From assembly GCA_019059635.1 (NCBI GenBank), contig JAGVRJ010000006.1, positions 1,922,001-1,986,000 of the forward strand: a stretch of 64,000 nucleotides of DNA, in the 5' to 3' direction. Position numbers and translations under genes: made by a program. Shown here one piece after another: positions 21,910 to 33,703 of the stretch. This DNA is from Proales similis (taxonomy: Eukaryota > Rotifera > Eurotatoria > Ploima > Proalidae). The first letter of the stretch is position 1. Every line of letters starts with the position of its first letter. The notes below the pieces were generated by a model. It was not told the DNA's origin. It was given only the letters and a program-made list of their open reading frames with translations, and made no database searches.

Positions 21910-24900
21910 ATGAGCAACTTGAATCCAAGCGGCAGCCATTCAGAGCCATTGGACCTTAACCACAATTTGACAAGCAAGTCCGCCGCGGTCAGATTTGAAC
22001 TAAACGAGGATGAAGGGCGGACTCCTGCCATAACTGTCACTCCGGACAAAGGTCGGCTTTGACTCGGCTACTTGAAACCTTTTGCTCTCTTGTTTAATTT
22101 ATTATCACTTGCCAGAAGAAAGCAGAGTAGCAAGTTTGAAAAGCTCGTCTTTAAAGCAGACTCTCAGCGAGGCGATGTTGAACTCAAATTACTACAACTC
22201 GCTGCCAAAATACATATTCCAGAGTGAGCATGATCGGCTGAAATACGTGGAGAGTCTGAAAAAGTCGCGCAAGGCAGAAAGAAGAAGCGCAGAGCATAAC
22301 GAGAATGAACACGAAGACGACGAAGAGGAAGAGGAAAAAGAATTGCAAGCTATTGCTTGTGAGGTGCCCGAATATCCCATAGTTTACTATGAAAACCAAC
22401 AGCACGCCATCGAGCGACATCTGAGCATAAAGTATGCATTTGTTTCGTTTTTTCCAATTTTACGTTTTTCCTTCAAAGTAGAGCGAGGACACGCAAACTT
22501 ACGCTTAATTTACTTGCCTCGGTCTCTGTCTCTCTATCTTCGTCTTACTCTCACACTCTTTGCGTAACATAAAGTCTTTTTTCTTTCTGTTTGGCATTCA
22601 CCCTCCGCTGCCCACATGAGTTCTAATCTAAAGAAACAATTTCTCTTTTAAAAATTTACAAAACTCACAACATTAACAGAAGTCCGACAACGGTCACTGT
22701 GTAAGTAACCTATCTGGCTTGTGGTTCTAACTCGGCTTCGATGTCTAACATGCGGCTCAATCGAGACGAATATAAGCAAATGATGCAAATTTGAATCCAA
22801 TCAGCTTTTGTCCACTTGCTTTGAGTTTACTAACTGGTTAAATGTGCTTTGAATTTGAAACATTTTCGTACTTAAAACTATTCAAACGACGATTTGGCCG
22901 AAAACTAAACCGAAATTCCAAACGTAGGAACGAAGCCGATCTGAAAAAGGAGCCGACCGAGTCGCTTGTGACGCCGAATCAAGACACGGTCTACAATCGG
23001 ATTTTGGTCGATGAGGACCCTGAGGTGAGTATTCGGTGGTCACTTTTAGTGCCTAAACGAGTGCTCCTAACTTGGCGAAAATTTCAGGGAGCAGATATTG
23101 AAGACCTTGAGCATTGCTCTCAGCTCTTGGTCAAGTCCATGCTGATCAGAGAGAAGTACATGATGCTGAGCGAGCAGTCGTTTCCATTCACGACCGCCAA
23201 ATATCTGAACAAAGTGTTCATGGACTCGAATGATCTGAGTCGTCGAAACTCAATATTCACCAACGAAGAAGACCAGGCTGAGCTGTTTGGCAAAAATGAC
23301 GGTAAGCCCTTTTTTACCATTCCCCTTCTCTCTCGCTCGCTCAATCCAAAAGAGCTGAATCGGGCTTTAATCAGCTCTGCCAACCAAATGCCGGTGGCTT
23401 AGTCTACTTTCTTTTAACTTCATTCTCTCGTCCGGTCTTGTCTCAAAATATTCGATTCTTGATCAATTTTATTCGAAAACGAAAAGATCCCGTAAAAACG
23501 CTGTTTCAACAGCTAAGCCGTGAAAAATGTGAATTCGTTTTTAATAATAAGAGCGAAAACGAAGAGCGTAAGTACTCAAACGATTGAAGACGAGCATCCC
23601 TATTCACTTTAGTTGTTCTTTCCACTTCTAAAAATTAACATTGCGCGCGTGTTAACTTTGCCTTGAGCACGAACGGCCTGGCTGCCTGACCGGCTTCCTT
23701 AATCGCCCTTGCCTTTTTTCACACAGCCATCTTGCCTTGTTAAACTGTTTTAAATCTTGAGTTGCGTTTTGGTGTTTTTTTTTTCTCTTTCCTCTTTACC
23801 CACAAAAACAGACACATCCGGGCACACGCCTTTTTAATCGTTCTTCTCAGTCCAATTTCCACTGCTCACACTCATTCTGGTTTGATTGCGTTTAGCGTTG
23901 AATAAGAATCTAGCTTTGGCTTTAATTTGCTTCTAATCATCAATCAATCAATCGAATCTAATTGGGCTCTTTTCAATTTGTTTCTCTCTGAAAAGAGCAT
24001 CCCATCCATCCGCCGGCTACAGAGGGCGACCCGTTCGATATCGAGTTTTTGCCGCCATTCGAATCTCAGCTCAAAATGATCAACGGCGTCATTCACGTGC
24101 TCGACAAAGAGGGAAATGAGAACTACAAGGGCTTTGTGTACGTCGACTTGCGCACGTTCCTCGACGACTTTCATCTCATGATCAATTTGGTCAGCAATGG
24201 CCCCTTGTAAGTGTCTGCCGCTCGTCTATTCCTCGTTCTATTTCAGCTCATTTCGAACAAACATAGGAAAACGTTCTGCTACCATCGGCTTCGGTACTTG
24301 AAGTCGAAATTCGAGCTGCACACGATGCTGAACGAGTTCAAAGAGATCAGCCAGCAAAAGTCGGTGCCTCATCGTGATTTTTACAATGTGCGCAAAGTGG
24401 ACACGCACATCCATGGCTCGTCTTGCATGAACCAGAAGCACTTGCTGCGATTCATCAAGAAGAAGTTGAGAACTTGCGGCGACATGATTGTGATGAATCA
24501 TCCGCAAAAGGGACCCATTACACTAGAGCAAGTGTTTCAAGATCTGAATCTAACTCCGTTCGATTTGAGCGTGGACAAGCTCGCCATGCACGCGGTAAGC
24601 TTTCAGTTTAGGTGCCTCTTGATGGCAGTACCGCAGCTCATGGGCTCCCTTCTCAATAGCATCGAGACACGTTTCATCGATTTGACAAGTTCAACGCCAA
24701 ATACAACCCAATTGGCCAGTCGAGTCTTCGAAACATATTCATCAAATCGGACAACGATATCAAGGGAGTTTTCTTTGCCGAAATTCTCAAGGTCAAATAT
24801 TACGTTCTAGTTGCGACTGTTTATTTAAAATGTTTGAACGAAATTCGCTTTGAAAAATAGGAAGTCACTGCTGACCTTGAAGAGAACAAGTACCAGAATA

Positions 24901-26001
24901 CCGAGTTCAGACTGTCAATTTACGGCCGCAAATACGACGAGTGGGACCGCTTGGCCGAATGGGCCGTCGAGAACAAGATGTACTCGCCCAACAATCGTTG
25001 GATGATTCAGATTCCCCGCATCTAGTGAGTCGCGTCTTTGCTATTGAAAAAAAGCCATCCGCTTAATTCTCGCGTTCAAAGTGATATATTCAAAGCAAAC
25101 AAACTGGTCAAGAATTTCGCCGAGATTCTCTACAACATCTTCATGCCACTGTTCGAGGTCACCCAAGACCCGAGCTCGCATCCATACCTTCACAGATTCT
25201 TGTGCCATGTAAGCGTCCATTTGCAGCTTGTTCGAGTCGAATCAACGCCAAAACTCGGCTGTCAAGGTGTCCGGTTTCGACTCGGTCGACGACGAGTCAA
25301 AGCCCGAACGTGAAGCGTTCAGCAAGAAAACGCCCACGCCCGAGAACTGGACAGGCGACGATAACCCGCCTTATGTCTATTACATTTACTACATGTACGC
25401 AAACATCCAGGCGCTGAACGTATTCAGGAACGAGCGTAAATTGAACACGTTCGACTTCCGGCCACATTGCGGCGAAGCCGGCTCGCCGAACCATCTGATT
25501 GCCACGTTCATGCTGGCCGAGAACATATCGCACGGCCTGGTGCTGCGAAAAGTACCTGTCCTCCAGTATTTGTACTACCTTTGCCAAATCGGCATCGCCA
25601 TGTCGCCGTTGAGCAACAACTCGATATTTCTCAACTACATCAAGAATCCGTTCTACGAGTACCATCAAATCGGTTTGAATGTGAGCCTGTCCACGGATGA
25701 CCCGCTTCAGTTCCACTTTACTCGCGAGCCGCTCATGGAAGAGTACAGCATTGCGACCCAGGTGTGGAAGCTGAGTCCGGTGGACATGTGCGAGCTGGCA
25801 CGCAACAGCGTGGTGATGAGCGGCTTCCCGACCTGGGTCAAAAAGCACTGGCTCGGCAAGAACTACAAGAAGGAAGGCGTGAATGGCAACGACGTAAAAC
25901 GAACCAATGTGCCCAACATTCGTGTCGCCTACAGATTCGACACTTGGACCAGTGAGTTGGCTCTTCTAGTCGACAGCGTAAACAAATCGCAGCAAAAGTG
26001 A
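21910..26001 (+). CDS. AMPD2: AMP deaminase
   Basis: Hydrolyses AMP to IMP and ammonia (purine nucleotide cycle). The ATG at 21910 ([10 protein letters not shown]) joins [21 protein letters not shown] 21-base micro-exon (22680-22700) encodes SPTTVTV. Further exons include [20 protein letters not shown], an intron of about 690 bases (23302-23994), then [20 protein letters not shown]. Zinc site 1 is [18 protein letters not shown]. Later blocks are [32 protein letters not shown]-like [39 protein letters not shown] and [20 protein letters not shown], which contain the remaining metal and catalytic His, Glu and Asp residues. The C-terminal half is strongly conserved. The vertebrate paralog assignment (AMPD1/2/3) cannot be fixed; the symbol is approximate. 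Confidence 0.95.
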
Positions 26002-26537
26002 TCGCAATCAAACCTGTCGCTGCCTGAGCGGCCGTTTTAATTGATTCTGGCTTGGCCTTATCAAAGGCACAGCTAAGACTTGACTCAATCTTTTCCCGTC
26101 TCTTTTTCTCTTATCATTTGCCTATCTTTTTCCCTAATCGTCATCATCACCATCATGATCATAATTCAGTTTTTTTTAATTCGATTCTATTCGATTTGAC
26201 TTTCTTAAATTCATCTGATTTGATTGAGAGTTTTTAGCGAGTAAAAATTTTTCCCCTTTTGTGCTTTGCTCCTTTCAATTTGAGAATGCTTGTTCAGTTC
26301 TGTAGACAATCTCTTAGAACCTGTTCGAATTTAGAGCAGCTCGCCAATGCGACTTAGTTGACAGGAGTGCTGCGGCGGTCTGTGAGCTGTGAAGCGAATT
26401 GTGAGCAGCGGCAAGTTGGCACTGTGATGATAAGTTGAGCGCAACCAAGAGGTACACGCACATTTGAATGGTTGCATGCTCGCTTGCAAGCTGACCATAA
26501 TACGCAACTTTAAAACAGAATTGAGAAGATAGGCAAA
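26002..26537. other. Intergenic region between AMP deaminase and TIMM13
   Basis: About 540 bases, with ATC/CAT-rich and T-rich sequence around 26140-26230. No gene seen. Confidence 0.5.
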
Positions 26538-26878
26538 ATGGACTCAGGTTCAAGAGGACAATTGAGCGCCAGTGACAAGGCCGCTCTAATGAACAATCTG
26601 AGGCAACAGGTCGAGGTTGCGCAAGCTCAAGAACTTCTACAGCAGCTCAGCGAAAAATGTTTCAAAATGTGCGTTCAGAAGCCATCGTCGTCACTCTCAA
26701 GCTCCGAACAGGTAAATCTGGCTCGACCTTGACTCTTACAGACGACGGTTTTTTTTCAAATTTTCCAATTCCAAAGAAATGCTTGTCCAACTGCATGGAT
26801 CGTTTCATGGACGCCGCCAACATTGTTTCACGCGCCTACGGTCAAAGATTGCAGAAGGAGTTGGCCAACTCGCGCTAG
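26538..26878 (+). CDS. TIMM13: Mitochondrial import chaperone Tim13
   Basis: Small Tim protein; with Tim8 it carries hydrophobic precursors across the intermembrane space to TIM22. Two exons (26538-26711 and 26778-26878, in phase) give about 91 residues. The twin CX3C motif is intact: CFKMC in the first exon and CLSNC in the second, followed by the conserved [15 protein letters not shown] helix. [19 protein letters not shown] matches Tim13. AATAAA follows at about 26934. Confidence 0.95.
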
Positions 26879-27155
26879 ATTGTTTGTCAGATTTTGGCTT
26901 TGATCGAATCGTTTGTCCGGCATCAGATTTCCAATAAAAATAAATCAAAACCGTGTTGTTTTGAGTCACGCTCTGCCTCTTAATTGTGTCTCTCATTAGT
27001 AGCTTTATCTTTTTATTTCTTTGACTTTCTCAACATTATACGAATCAGATGAACAAGATAGAAAAGTCACTGCGATGAATACATAAAACGAGAACGAAGA
27101 TGACCAGGCAAAGATGTCGCTTCTACGCTCGGCCTATTAAGGTCCAATTTCTTCT

Positions 27156-28250
27156 TTACGAAGCAGCCATGCAGTCGCGTTCCAGCTTAAAGTCGTAGTC
27201 GTACTTGATGCGGCGAGATTAGAGAACGGGCGTACAGAGCCGATGGCAGATTGGATTACCTTTTCGAAGAGGTCGCGAAATGATAAAAGTTTTCGATCCA
27301 AACGATTTGAATCCTTCAACTCGATGATGACAGATTAGGCGATCGAGAGTTTCAAAAAACCGAAGCACTTACAATGACCGACTCGTCGTTTGAGCTCGAG
27401 TTTTGATAGAGCGGATTTATTTGAAACGGAACGCCCTGAAGCGGGTTGTAGACTCCGTGAGCGCTCGCCTGATGACTGTTAGACGAGGTCTGCCCAAACA
27501 AATCATTCGGCTGACTTGGGCTTGCGAACGGCTGCTCCGAAAATGAAGTAACATGAACAAACGAATCTTCGATGCTCTTCATGTCATAATTGGCCGGAAT
27601 CGACGGCCTAGGCGGAATGGGCGGTGGCACAGGCGAGCGTACTTGGCTGAAGGCCGGCGGCTGTGTGTCGGCGATTCGCGATATCTTTATGCAGATCGAA
27701 TGGCTGTTTATCTCTCCGATGTAAACGTATCCGCTTGGTGCGCGACGGCTCTTGAGCAGGATGATTATATCACTCACAGCCATTGAGCTGAAATAGCGTT
27801 GCGCAACCTTGATACATAAAACCTTGCGCTGAAACGCCTTTTCGCCTTTTTCATTCAAATAAAATCCATTTCAATTTGGATTCATGTCTAAAGCGACGAT
27901 TACCGGTGTCAGTGCACTTGTCAATTGGAATGTAGCCGCTCAGCACGTTGTCTTTTTCGTTGATTATCTTTACATCTTCGATTACGTTAAAAGTCTACCC
28001 ATTCGATACGATTAGAACCACTCAGGGCTGGTCAAGTCGCATTTGAATCGCTTACGTCGGCGATCGGATAGTCTTTGGTGTAGCAGATGAAGCGGTTTAT
28101 TTTCTTGCTGAAAATGCCCTCGCGCCACAGATCCGTTTCTGCGTCTGTGTCATGACTGCGCCAAATGGCGCTGTAGTTCGTCGGACATTTCAATCGATCA
28201 GAGACAACGCACAGTGCGGTTATGGGCATGTCAGCGCCAGGACCAAACAT
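27156..28250 (-). CDS. MVB12B: ESCRT-I subunit MVB12 (MABP domain)
   Basis: Multivesicular body subunit 12 stabilises ESCRT-I for cargo sorting. The ATG at 28250 (MFGPGADMPITALCVVSD) opens the MABP domain: DTDAETDLWREGIFSKKINR, RFICYTKDYPIADV, then FNVIEDVKIIN and GYIPIDKCTDTG in the next exon, then RKVLCIKVAQR, SRRAPSGYVYIGEINSHSI. A proline-rich linker (SPVPPPIPPRP) follows. The C-terminus, in two small exons, reads LLSFRDLFEK joined to YDYDFKLERDCMAAS, comparable to the UBAP1-MVB12 end of human MVB12B (IEKEYEYSFRTEQSAA). The stop is at 27156-27158. Whether it is the A or B paralog is unresolved. Confidence 0.9.
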
Positions 28251-28805
28251 TTTCTCTCTGCTTGTCTCGTTCAATTTCAAGTGGTGATTAACAATTTGAC
28301 TTTTTGTCTAAACAACAAGGCCATCGTTCTGCGAGACGTCCCTGAATCATTTTTTATCATAATCAGGGCGCAGGTTTTGCACGCTCGGTTTTTAACAAGT
28401 CTGGTTTTAGGCACATTAAAGTTAACAGCGCGCATTGAAGTTTTCGTTTTTAATTTTCTATGACGAACTTGCGCTCATCTGACTTTTGACCTTGGGGCGA
28501 GGCCATACCGTTAATTATGAGCTTGGAAATAATCTCACTTGTTGGTCGGCTAATGATCGGCAGGTTAATCGAAGCCCTTTCTAGAAGGTTACCATCAAGT
28601 AGCTAGAAATGCGGCGAATTTTCTCGAATCCGATTCACAAGTGTCTATTTAAAGCGCTCGACTCCCACAAAGCTGTAACAGCACAGACAAAAATAGAAAG
28701 CAGCGAATTTCGTGCAACATTGCATCACCAGTGTCAAGTATAAATTCAGCCGAGCAGCGCAATACGCAGTTGAGTTTGAAGAAGAAACCATAATCGAGTG
28801 TCAAC
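28251..28805. promoter_or_regulatory. Divergent promoter of MVB12 (minus) and a small heat-shock gene (plus), with heat-shock elements
   Basis: TTCTAGAA at 28579-28586 and a three-unit array GAA-tt-TTC-tc-GAA at 28616-28628 fit the alternating nGAAn/nTTCn heat-shock element. A TATA-like TATTTAAA lies around 28647. Both sit 180-230 bases upstream of the small heat-shock start codon, so heat-shock factor control is expected. Confidence 0.6.
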
Positions 28806-29423
28806 ATGAGCAGCCGACTATTGAGAGCATCGCGTTCAGTTCGACCGCCAATGTTTCAGTTGGGCAGAGGCTTGCGTCATTCTGCGCCCAATCAGCAGCT
28901 AATGCCGTTCAATGACTCATTCTTCGGAACAGCGTCGAGCCTAATGCGTCAGCTAGAACGCGAATTCGACCAAGCGAGAAGAGTGATCGAAAAGAGCTTT
29001 GCTCCGTTTCCTCGAGCTACTGCTCTGTTCGATCGAGCTGCGCCTCGCCTTGAGCTTCAGGCCAATCAAGGCGAAGGCTTCGTCCGGGTTGACAAGGACG
29101 GCAATCGGACTTTTCAGCTTCAATTCGATTTGACTGGCTTCGATCCAGAACACATCAAAGTCAAAACTCAAGATCATCATCTGATTGTGACCGCAAAGAA
29201 CGAGAAGAAATCCGACAACGACTACTATCTGAGCGAGTTCAGCCAGTCGTTCAAACTGCCCAAAGAACTGAAGCTTGAAGATTTGAAATCAAAATTTGAG
29301 ATGGATGGAATCCTGACCATCTCGGCCCCTATGCCCAAACTCGCCCAGCCCGAACAAGGGCCAAAAGAGATCCCGATTGAGCATGCGGAGCCCAAGTCTA
29401 TAAATCAAGGCGAAAAGCAATGA
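28806..29423 (+). CDS. Small heat-shock protein (alpha-crystallin domain)
   Basis: ATP-independent holdase chaperone, 205 residues in a single exon, in contrast to its intron-split neighbours and typical of inducible heat-shock genes. The N-terminus is basic and serine/arginine-rich (MSSRLLRASRSVRPPMFQLG), possibly a mitochondrial presequence. The alpha-crystallin domain covers about residues 75-180: FQLQFDLTGFDPEHIKVKT, HHLIVTAKNEKKSDNDYY, EFSQSFKLPKELKLEDLKS, and DGILTISAPMPK. The C-terminal tail has the motif IPI within KEIPIEHAE, matching the I/V-x-I/V oligomerisation motif. AATAAATAAA follows near 29476. Heat-shock elements lie upstream. Confidence 0.93.
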   Translation: MSSRLLRASRSVRPPMFQLGRGLRHSAPNQQLMPFNDSFFGTASSLMRQLEREFDQARRVIEKSFAPFPRATALFDRAAPRLELQANQGEGFVRVDKDGNRTFQLQFDLTGFDPEHIKVKTQDHHLIVTAKNEKKSDNDYYLSEFSQSFKLPKELKLEDLKSKFEMDGILTISAPMPKLAQPEQGPKEIPIEHAEPKSINQGEKQ

Positions 29424-29510
29424 TTCAACTAGTGTGACTAAAAAGTGTTTTTAGCTTCTCGATCGTCAACTGTGAATAAATAAAGATGGAAAGTTCCAAG
29501 AAAATTTGAA

Positions 29511-31132
29511 TCAAACTTTTAGATTCTTGAGAATATTGGCCGCCTTTTCCAACGTGTTCTCGTCCTTTTCATTTTAAATTTTGAATTAAATTTTGGAAAA
29601 TAGAGGCACCGGGCATGCGGCTACCTTGAAGAAGCAAAAGCGAATGTAGTTCTCGCCGAGCTTCTGGTTTTCTGGGCTGTAGAAGACCGTTGTCGGGATT
29701 GTGGCAAGACCCTTAAATTGACTTTGAGCTCAGGAGCAGGCATTGGTCTTTTCTCTTTTGTTTTACCTTTTCTTTCACCAAATACTTGACAAACTTGACG
29801 TCCTTGGCCTCGTGCTCGTCAGAGGTGAACCGGTCGGCGATCTTGGAGATGTCGGCGAGCATGAAGTAGCCGCCCTCGGGCACGATCGGCGTGAGGCCGG
29901 CTTCGGTAAGCAGTTTGGCCAGCTGGTCGCGCTTAGGCTGGAGCTCGCGCGAGATCGAGTTGAAATAGCAGTCGGGCGAGTCGATGCGCGCAAACTCGAA
30001 CTCGAAGCAGCGTCCGATCACTTCCTGGAAGAAGGTCGGACACACGTAGATGCTGTTGTTATGAACAATTTGACATTTTCTCAGCAATTCCTTTGGGCCA
30101 ATTGTCCAGCCGAGCTTCGAGAACGATAATGTCAAATTCGGACAAATGGGCGATTAGGGACCAATTCGGATTTATTTACCTTGAGTCCGGTCGAGCTAAA
30201 AGCTTTTCCACCGCTCCCAATTGTAATCGTTCTTTCCCACATTCCGGGCAGAGTGGCTTTGAGAATGTTCTTAGACAGAAGCATTCATCCTTATCAGCTA
30301 GTGTGGTAATTACCAATTCTGGTATGCGGTCTCTCGTACGTGATGAACTCGTAGACTTCGTCCGAAATGCACAGAGTGTCGTACTTCTTGCAGAGCTCGG
30401 CCACACGCTCGAGTTCTTTTTGAGTGAACACCTTTCCGAGCGGGTTGTTGGGGTTGTTGATTAGAATGAGCCTGGTCTTGGGCGTGAATGCAGCCTCAAG
30501 CTCCTGGTCGTCCAGAACCCAGTCGGCAGAGCTGCCCTCGCTGTCCGGCTTGGGTCTAAGAGGAACAAATTTGCACTTGCCGCCGGCCAAAACTGCCATG
30601 GGCAGATAGCAGTCGAAGAAGGGCTCAATAATGATCATCTCGTCGTCTTCTTCCAGAAAGCTGGTTATCGAGTCGTACAGAGAACCGTATGCGCCGACAG
30701 TGACCAGAACTTCGCTCATCGGGTCGATTTCTCGATTGAACAGTTTGCTGTAGCATTTGGCTATGGCCGTCACCAGTCTCGGATTTCCCTTTATTCATTG
30801 ACATTGTTTGGAGCAGATTTGCAAAAGATTCCTGAAATGCTTACAGGCGATCTGGTGTACTGGTGAATCATGTGATTTGACTCTTTGAGAGTCTCATTGA
30901 CCTTGTCATTGATCACTTGATAGCTCGGGTAGTCAGGGAAGCCCTATTTGACGACAAAATCAATAATTATTTGGCGAGAGGAGAAGAACAAGTAGAGCGC
31001 AACCTGGCCAAGGTTGACTGCGTTGTAGTCACGAGCTAGTGCGGTAAACTCCACCCAGACGTTTTTGTCACCGACTTTCTCAAATCGTCGGTTAAGTTCG
31101 TAGTGTCTCTGCATTGATGATTGGCTTGACAT
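29511..31132 (-). CDS. KYAT3: Kynurenine aminotransferase (KYAT3-like), copy A
   Basis: PLP-dependent class I/II aminotransferase (kynurenine to kynurenate; cysteine conjugate lyase side activity). About eight exons. The start is ATG at 31132, followed by YELNRRFEKVGDKNVWVEFT and ARDYNAVNLGQ, then GFPDYPSYQVINDK, EVLVTVGAYGSLYDS, IIIEPFFDCYLPMAVLAGG, INNPNNPLGKVF and CISDEVYEFITYERP. The PLP lysine lies in GGKAFSSTGLK joined to LGWTIGP. The C-terminal exons give YIRFCFFK joined to DENTLEKAANILKNLKV. The block 29762-30036 is nearly identical to copy B although other exons differ clearly. It converges on the small heat-shock gene, with stop codons about 90 bases apart. Confidence 0.93.
29762..30036 (-). 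repeat. Near-identical exon block shared with copy B (A side)
   Basis: Compared base by base with 31962-32236, only five differences are seen in 275 positions. The block covers the splice donor and most of one exon, and similarity drops abruptly on both sides. Confidence 0.9.
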
Positions 31133-31704
31133 GCTTCGAACGTAGAACGCATGTTTACTGAGACCGAGTAACGGAGCTCACCTTCTTCGATTGAGCGTGT
31201 TGGTCGCGGCTGGAAGTAGAAATTCGGTCAGACCTTGTCTAGACTTGAGCTTAGAATGAACGCGATATGGCGGGTAGAAGAATTAAGACAAAAAATGCAA
31301 GTATCATGCACGGCCTTAATAACAACGGGCAGCAGCAGCAGCAGAAAACACTCGTCCGTACCGATCAAGAACGCAGGACTGGTGGTGGCGCGTGGCCAAA
31401 CGTGTTAGGTTTCGCAGCAGCATATCGTCTTGATTTGACTCTATCTCGCCTCTTGCTCTTTAATTTATTGCGAAATCTTTGCGTTTTATCTCAGCCCTTC
31501 TTAGCCAGCCAGTCACCATCAAGCAAATGTATTTTCCCTCCAATAATTATGTGGCGCAAGCGAACCAGCCAGACGCCGTTCGCTCGTCTGTTCGAACATT
31601 GCAAACGTCTACACAAGTCTTTTCCTCTGCCGATTAATTATCCAAAGTCAATGCGTGAATTTTTATTTAATCAATTTCAAAATTGTCTGTCTGAGCCATT
31701 TAGT
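31133..31704. other. Intergenic region between the two aminotransferase copies
   Basis: About 570 bases; it includes a short CAG run (31328-31342). An open plus-strand frame here has no family resemblance and was not called. It should hold the promoter of copy A and the 3' end of copy B. Confidence 0.5.
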
Positions 31705-33428
31705 TCAATGCTTTTCTCCGAGTGCGACTAGTATCTGACCCGCTTTGCTCAATGTTTCATCGTCCTTTATTATTAATTAGCAATCAGCAAAGAGGAAAAT
31801 TCGCTTCGGCAAAGTACACACCTTGAAGAAGCAAAAGCGAATGTAGTTCTCGCCAAGTGTTTGATGCTCAACGCTATAGAACGCGGTGCAAGGAATAGTT
31901 GCCAAACTCTTGAGTGAAAATCGGTATAATAGCTCATGAAAGTTGTCATTTAGGAAGAAAATTTACCTTTTCTTTCACCAAATACTTGACAAACTTGACG
32001 TCCTTGGCCTCGTGCTCGTCAGAGGTGAACCGGCCGGCGATCTTGGAGATGTCGGCGAGCATGAAGTAGCCGCCCTCGGGCACGATCGGCGTGAGGCCGA
32101 CTTCGGTGAGCAGTTTGGCCAGCTGGTCGCGCTTAGGCTGCAGCTCGCGCGAGATCGAGTTGAAGTAGCAGTCGGGCGAGTCGATGCGCGCAAACTCGAA
32201 CTCGAAGCAGCGTCCGATCACTTCCTGGAAGAAGGTGGCGCACGAGTTTATGCTGTTGTTGTGCACTACCGAACATTTGAGCACCAATTCCATTGGACCA
32301 ATAGTCCAGCCAATCTATGTAAATCTGACTGTTTGAACTCGAATGGTTTCTTGTCTGTTGACCGGGTCTTACCTTGACTCCTGTCGAGCTGAATGCTTTG
32401 CCTGCCGAGCAAATCGTCAGAGTTCTCTCCCACATTCCAGGCAGAGTGGCTAAACAACTGAATGTTCAAGGTCTGGAATAAGCGAAAAGAAAATTCGCGA
32501 ATCTAATTGCCTATTCGAACCAACGGACGCTCGTAGGTGATGAACTCGTAGACCTCATCGGATATGCAGATTACATTGTGCTTCTTGCACAAATCGGCGA
32601 TTTTCTCCAACTCTTGACGCGTGAATACCTTTCCCAACGGATTGTTCGGATTGTTGATCACAATCAAACGAGTTTTAGAATTGAACGCAGATTCCAGTTC
32701 TTCGTCATTCCATTTCCAGTCTCCTGCGCTGCTCACACGACCCTGGTCATTGCTTGACGGACGCAGCGGAACAAAGACGCAGTTGGCGCCTGCAATTATG
32801 CTGATCGGAGCATAACAGTCGTAGAAGGGCTCGATGATCACGACCTCGAGTTAGATTTCGTATTTAACTGGAATAGCCGAATGAAAGCGTTGAACAAGGT
32901 TTGGTCAGTTACTTCATCGCCGGGCTCTACCAAACTGGTTATGGCGTTGGTAAGCGAGCCGTAAGCACCAACAGTCACGAGCACTTCGTTTAGAGGGTCA
33001 ATTTCTCTTCCTTGGAGTTTACCGTAGCATCTGGCTATTTCATTCACCAGACGGACATGGCCCTGAGGAGAAGTGCGTCAATGCATCAAGCCTTTCCACC
33101 TTTCGAACCGGCATAGCCTACCCCCGAACGGGTGTATTGATGAATTAAATGGCTCGACTCTTGCAAGGTTTCTTTGATTTTCTCGTTCATGTAAGGCAGA
33201 CTGGGGTAGTTGGGGAAGCCCTTGGTGTAGAAAAATTGCATGAAATTCACTCTGAACGCGTATCTTGACGCTGTTCAAGTGTACCTGGCCGACATTGACT
33301 GCGTTGTACTGTCGAGCCAATGCAGTGAATTCGACCCACACGTTCTTGGCGCCGACCTTTTTAAATGTTGAATTCAAATCGTAATGTTTGCTAACGGACA
33401 TTTCTGCATTCAAGCTGAGCTTCTCCAT
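31705..33428 (-). CDS. KYAT3: Kynurenine aminotransferase (KYAT3-like), copy B
   Basis: Tandem paralog of copy A with the same exon layout. The first true ATG is at 33428 (MEKLSLNAEMSVSKHYDLN). Blocks: KNVWVEFTALARQYNAVNVGQ-type N-terminus, GFPNYPSLPYMNEK, LVTVGAYGSLTNAITSLVEP, VVIIEPFYDCYAPISIIAGA, NNPNNPLGKVFTRQELEK, ISDEVYEFITYERPLVRIG, then GMWERTLTICSAGKAFSSTG with the PLP lysine, and VK joined to IGWTIGPMEL. The C-terminus is NYIRFCFFK joined to DDETLSKAGQILVALGEKH, with TGA at 31705-31707. It differs from copy A in many positions outside the shared block, so it is an older duplicate. No disabling change is seen; both copies look functional. Confidence 0.93.
31962..32236 (-). repeat. 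Near-identical exon block shared with copy A (B side)
   Basis: Partner of 29762-30036 at a constant offset of 2200 bases, with five substitutions and no indels. Confidence 0.9.
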
Positions 33429-33703
33429 CACCAGATCAGTATGTTTCAGTTTGAATTAATTTTTTTCAAATGAAAAGCCATTTTCATAGGCTTCCTAGTC
33501 ATAAACAGAATCCGGCTTCGTTTTAGGGCGTTTGCATGCTCACACCCTGAAGCGAATTCACAAAGCCAGATTGATTTTGAAAGACTCGCTCTGAGCAGAC
33601 ATTCCGGCTGCACGGCCCAAGATCACGTGGTTTGTTTTGATTCAACTCAAACTTGACACGAGCACAATGAAGCAAAACGAGCAGTTAATTCAAGCAGTGT
33701 CCG

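Noticed and set aside
29743-32377. Long plus-strand open frames opposite the aminotransferase exons, conserved between the two copies
   Set aside because: They are the antisense reading of the converted exon. Their similarity simply follows from the nucleotide identity, and the minus-strand frame carries the enzyme motifs.
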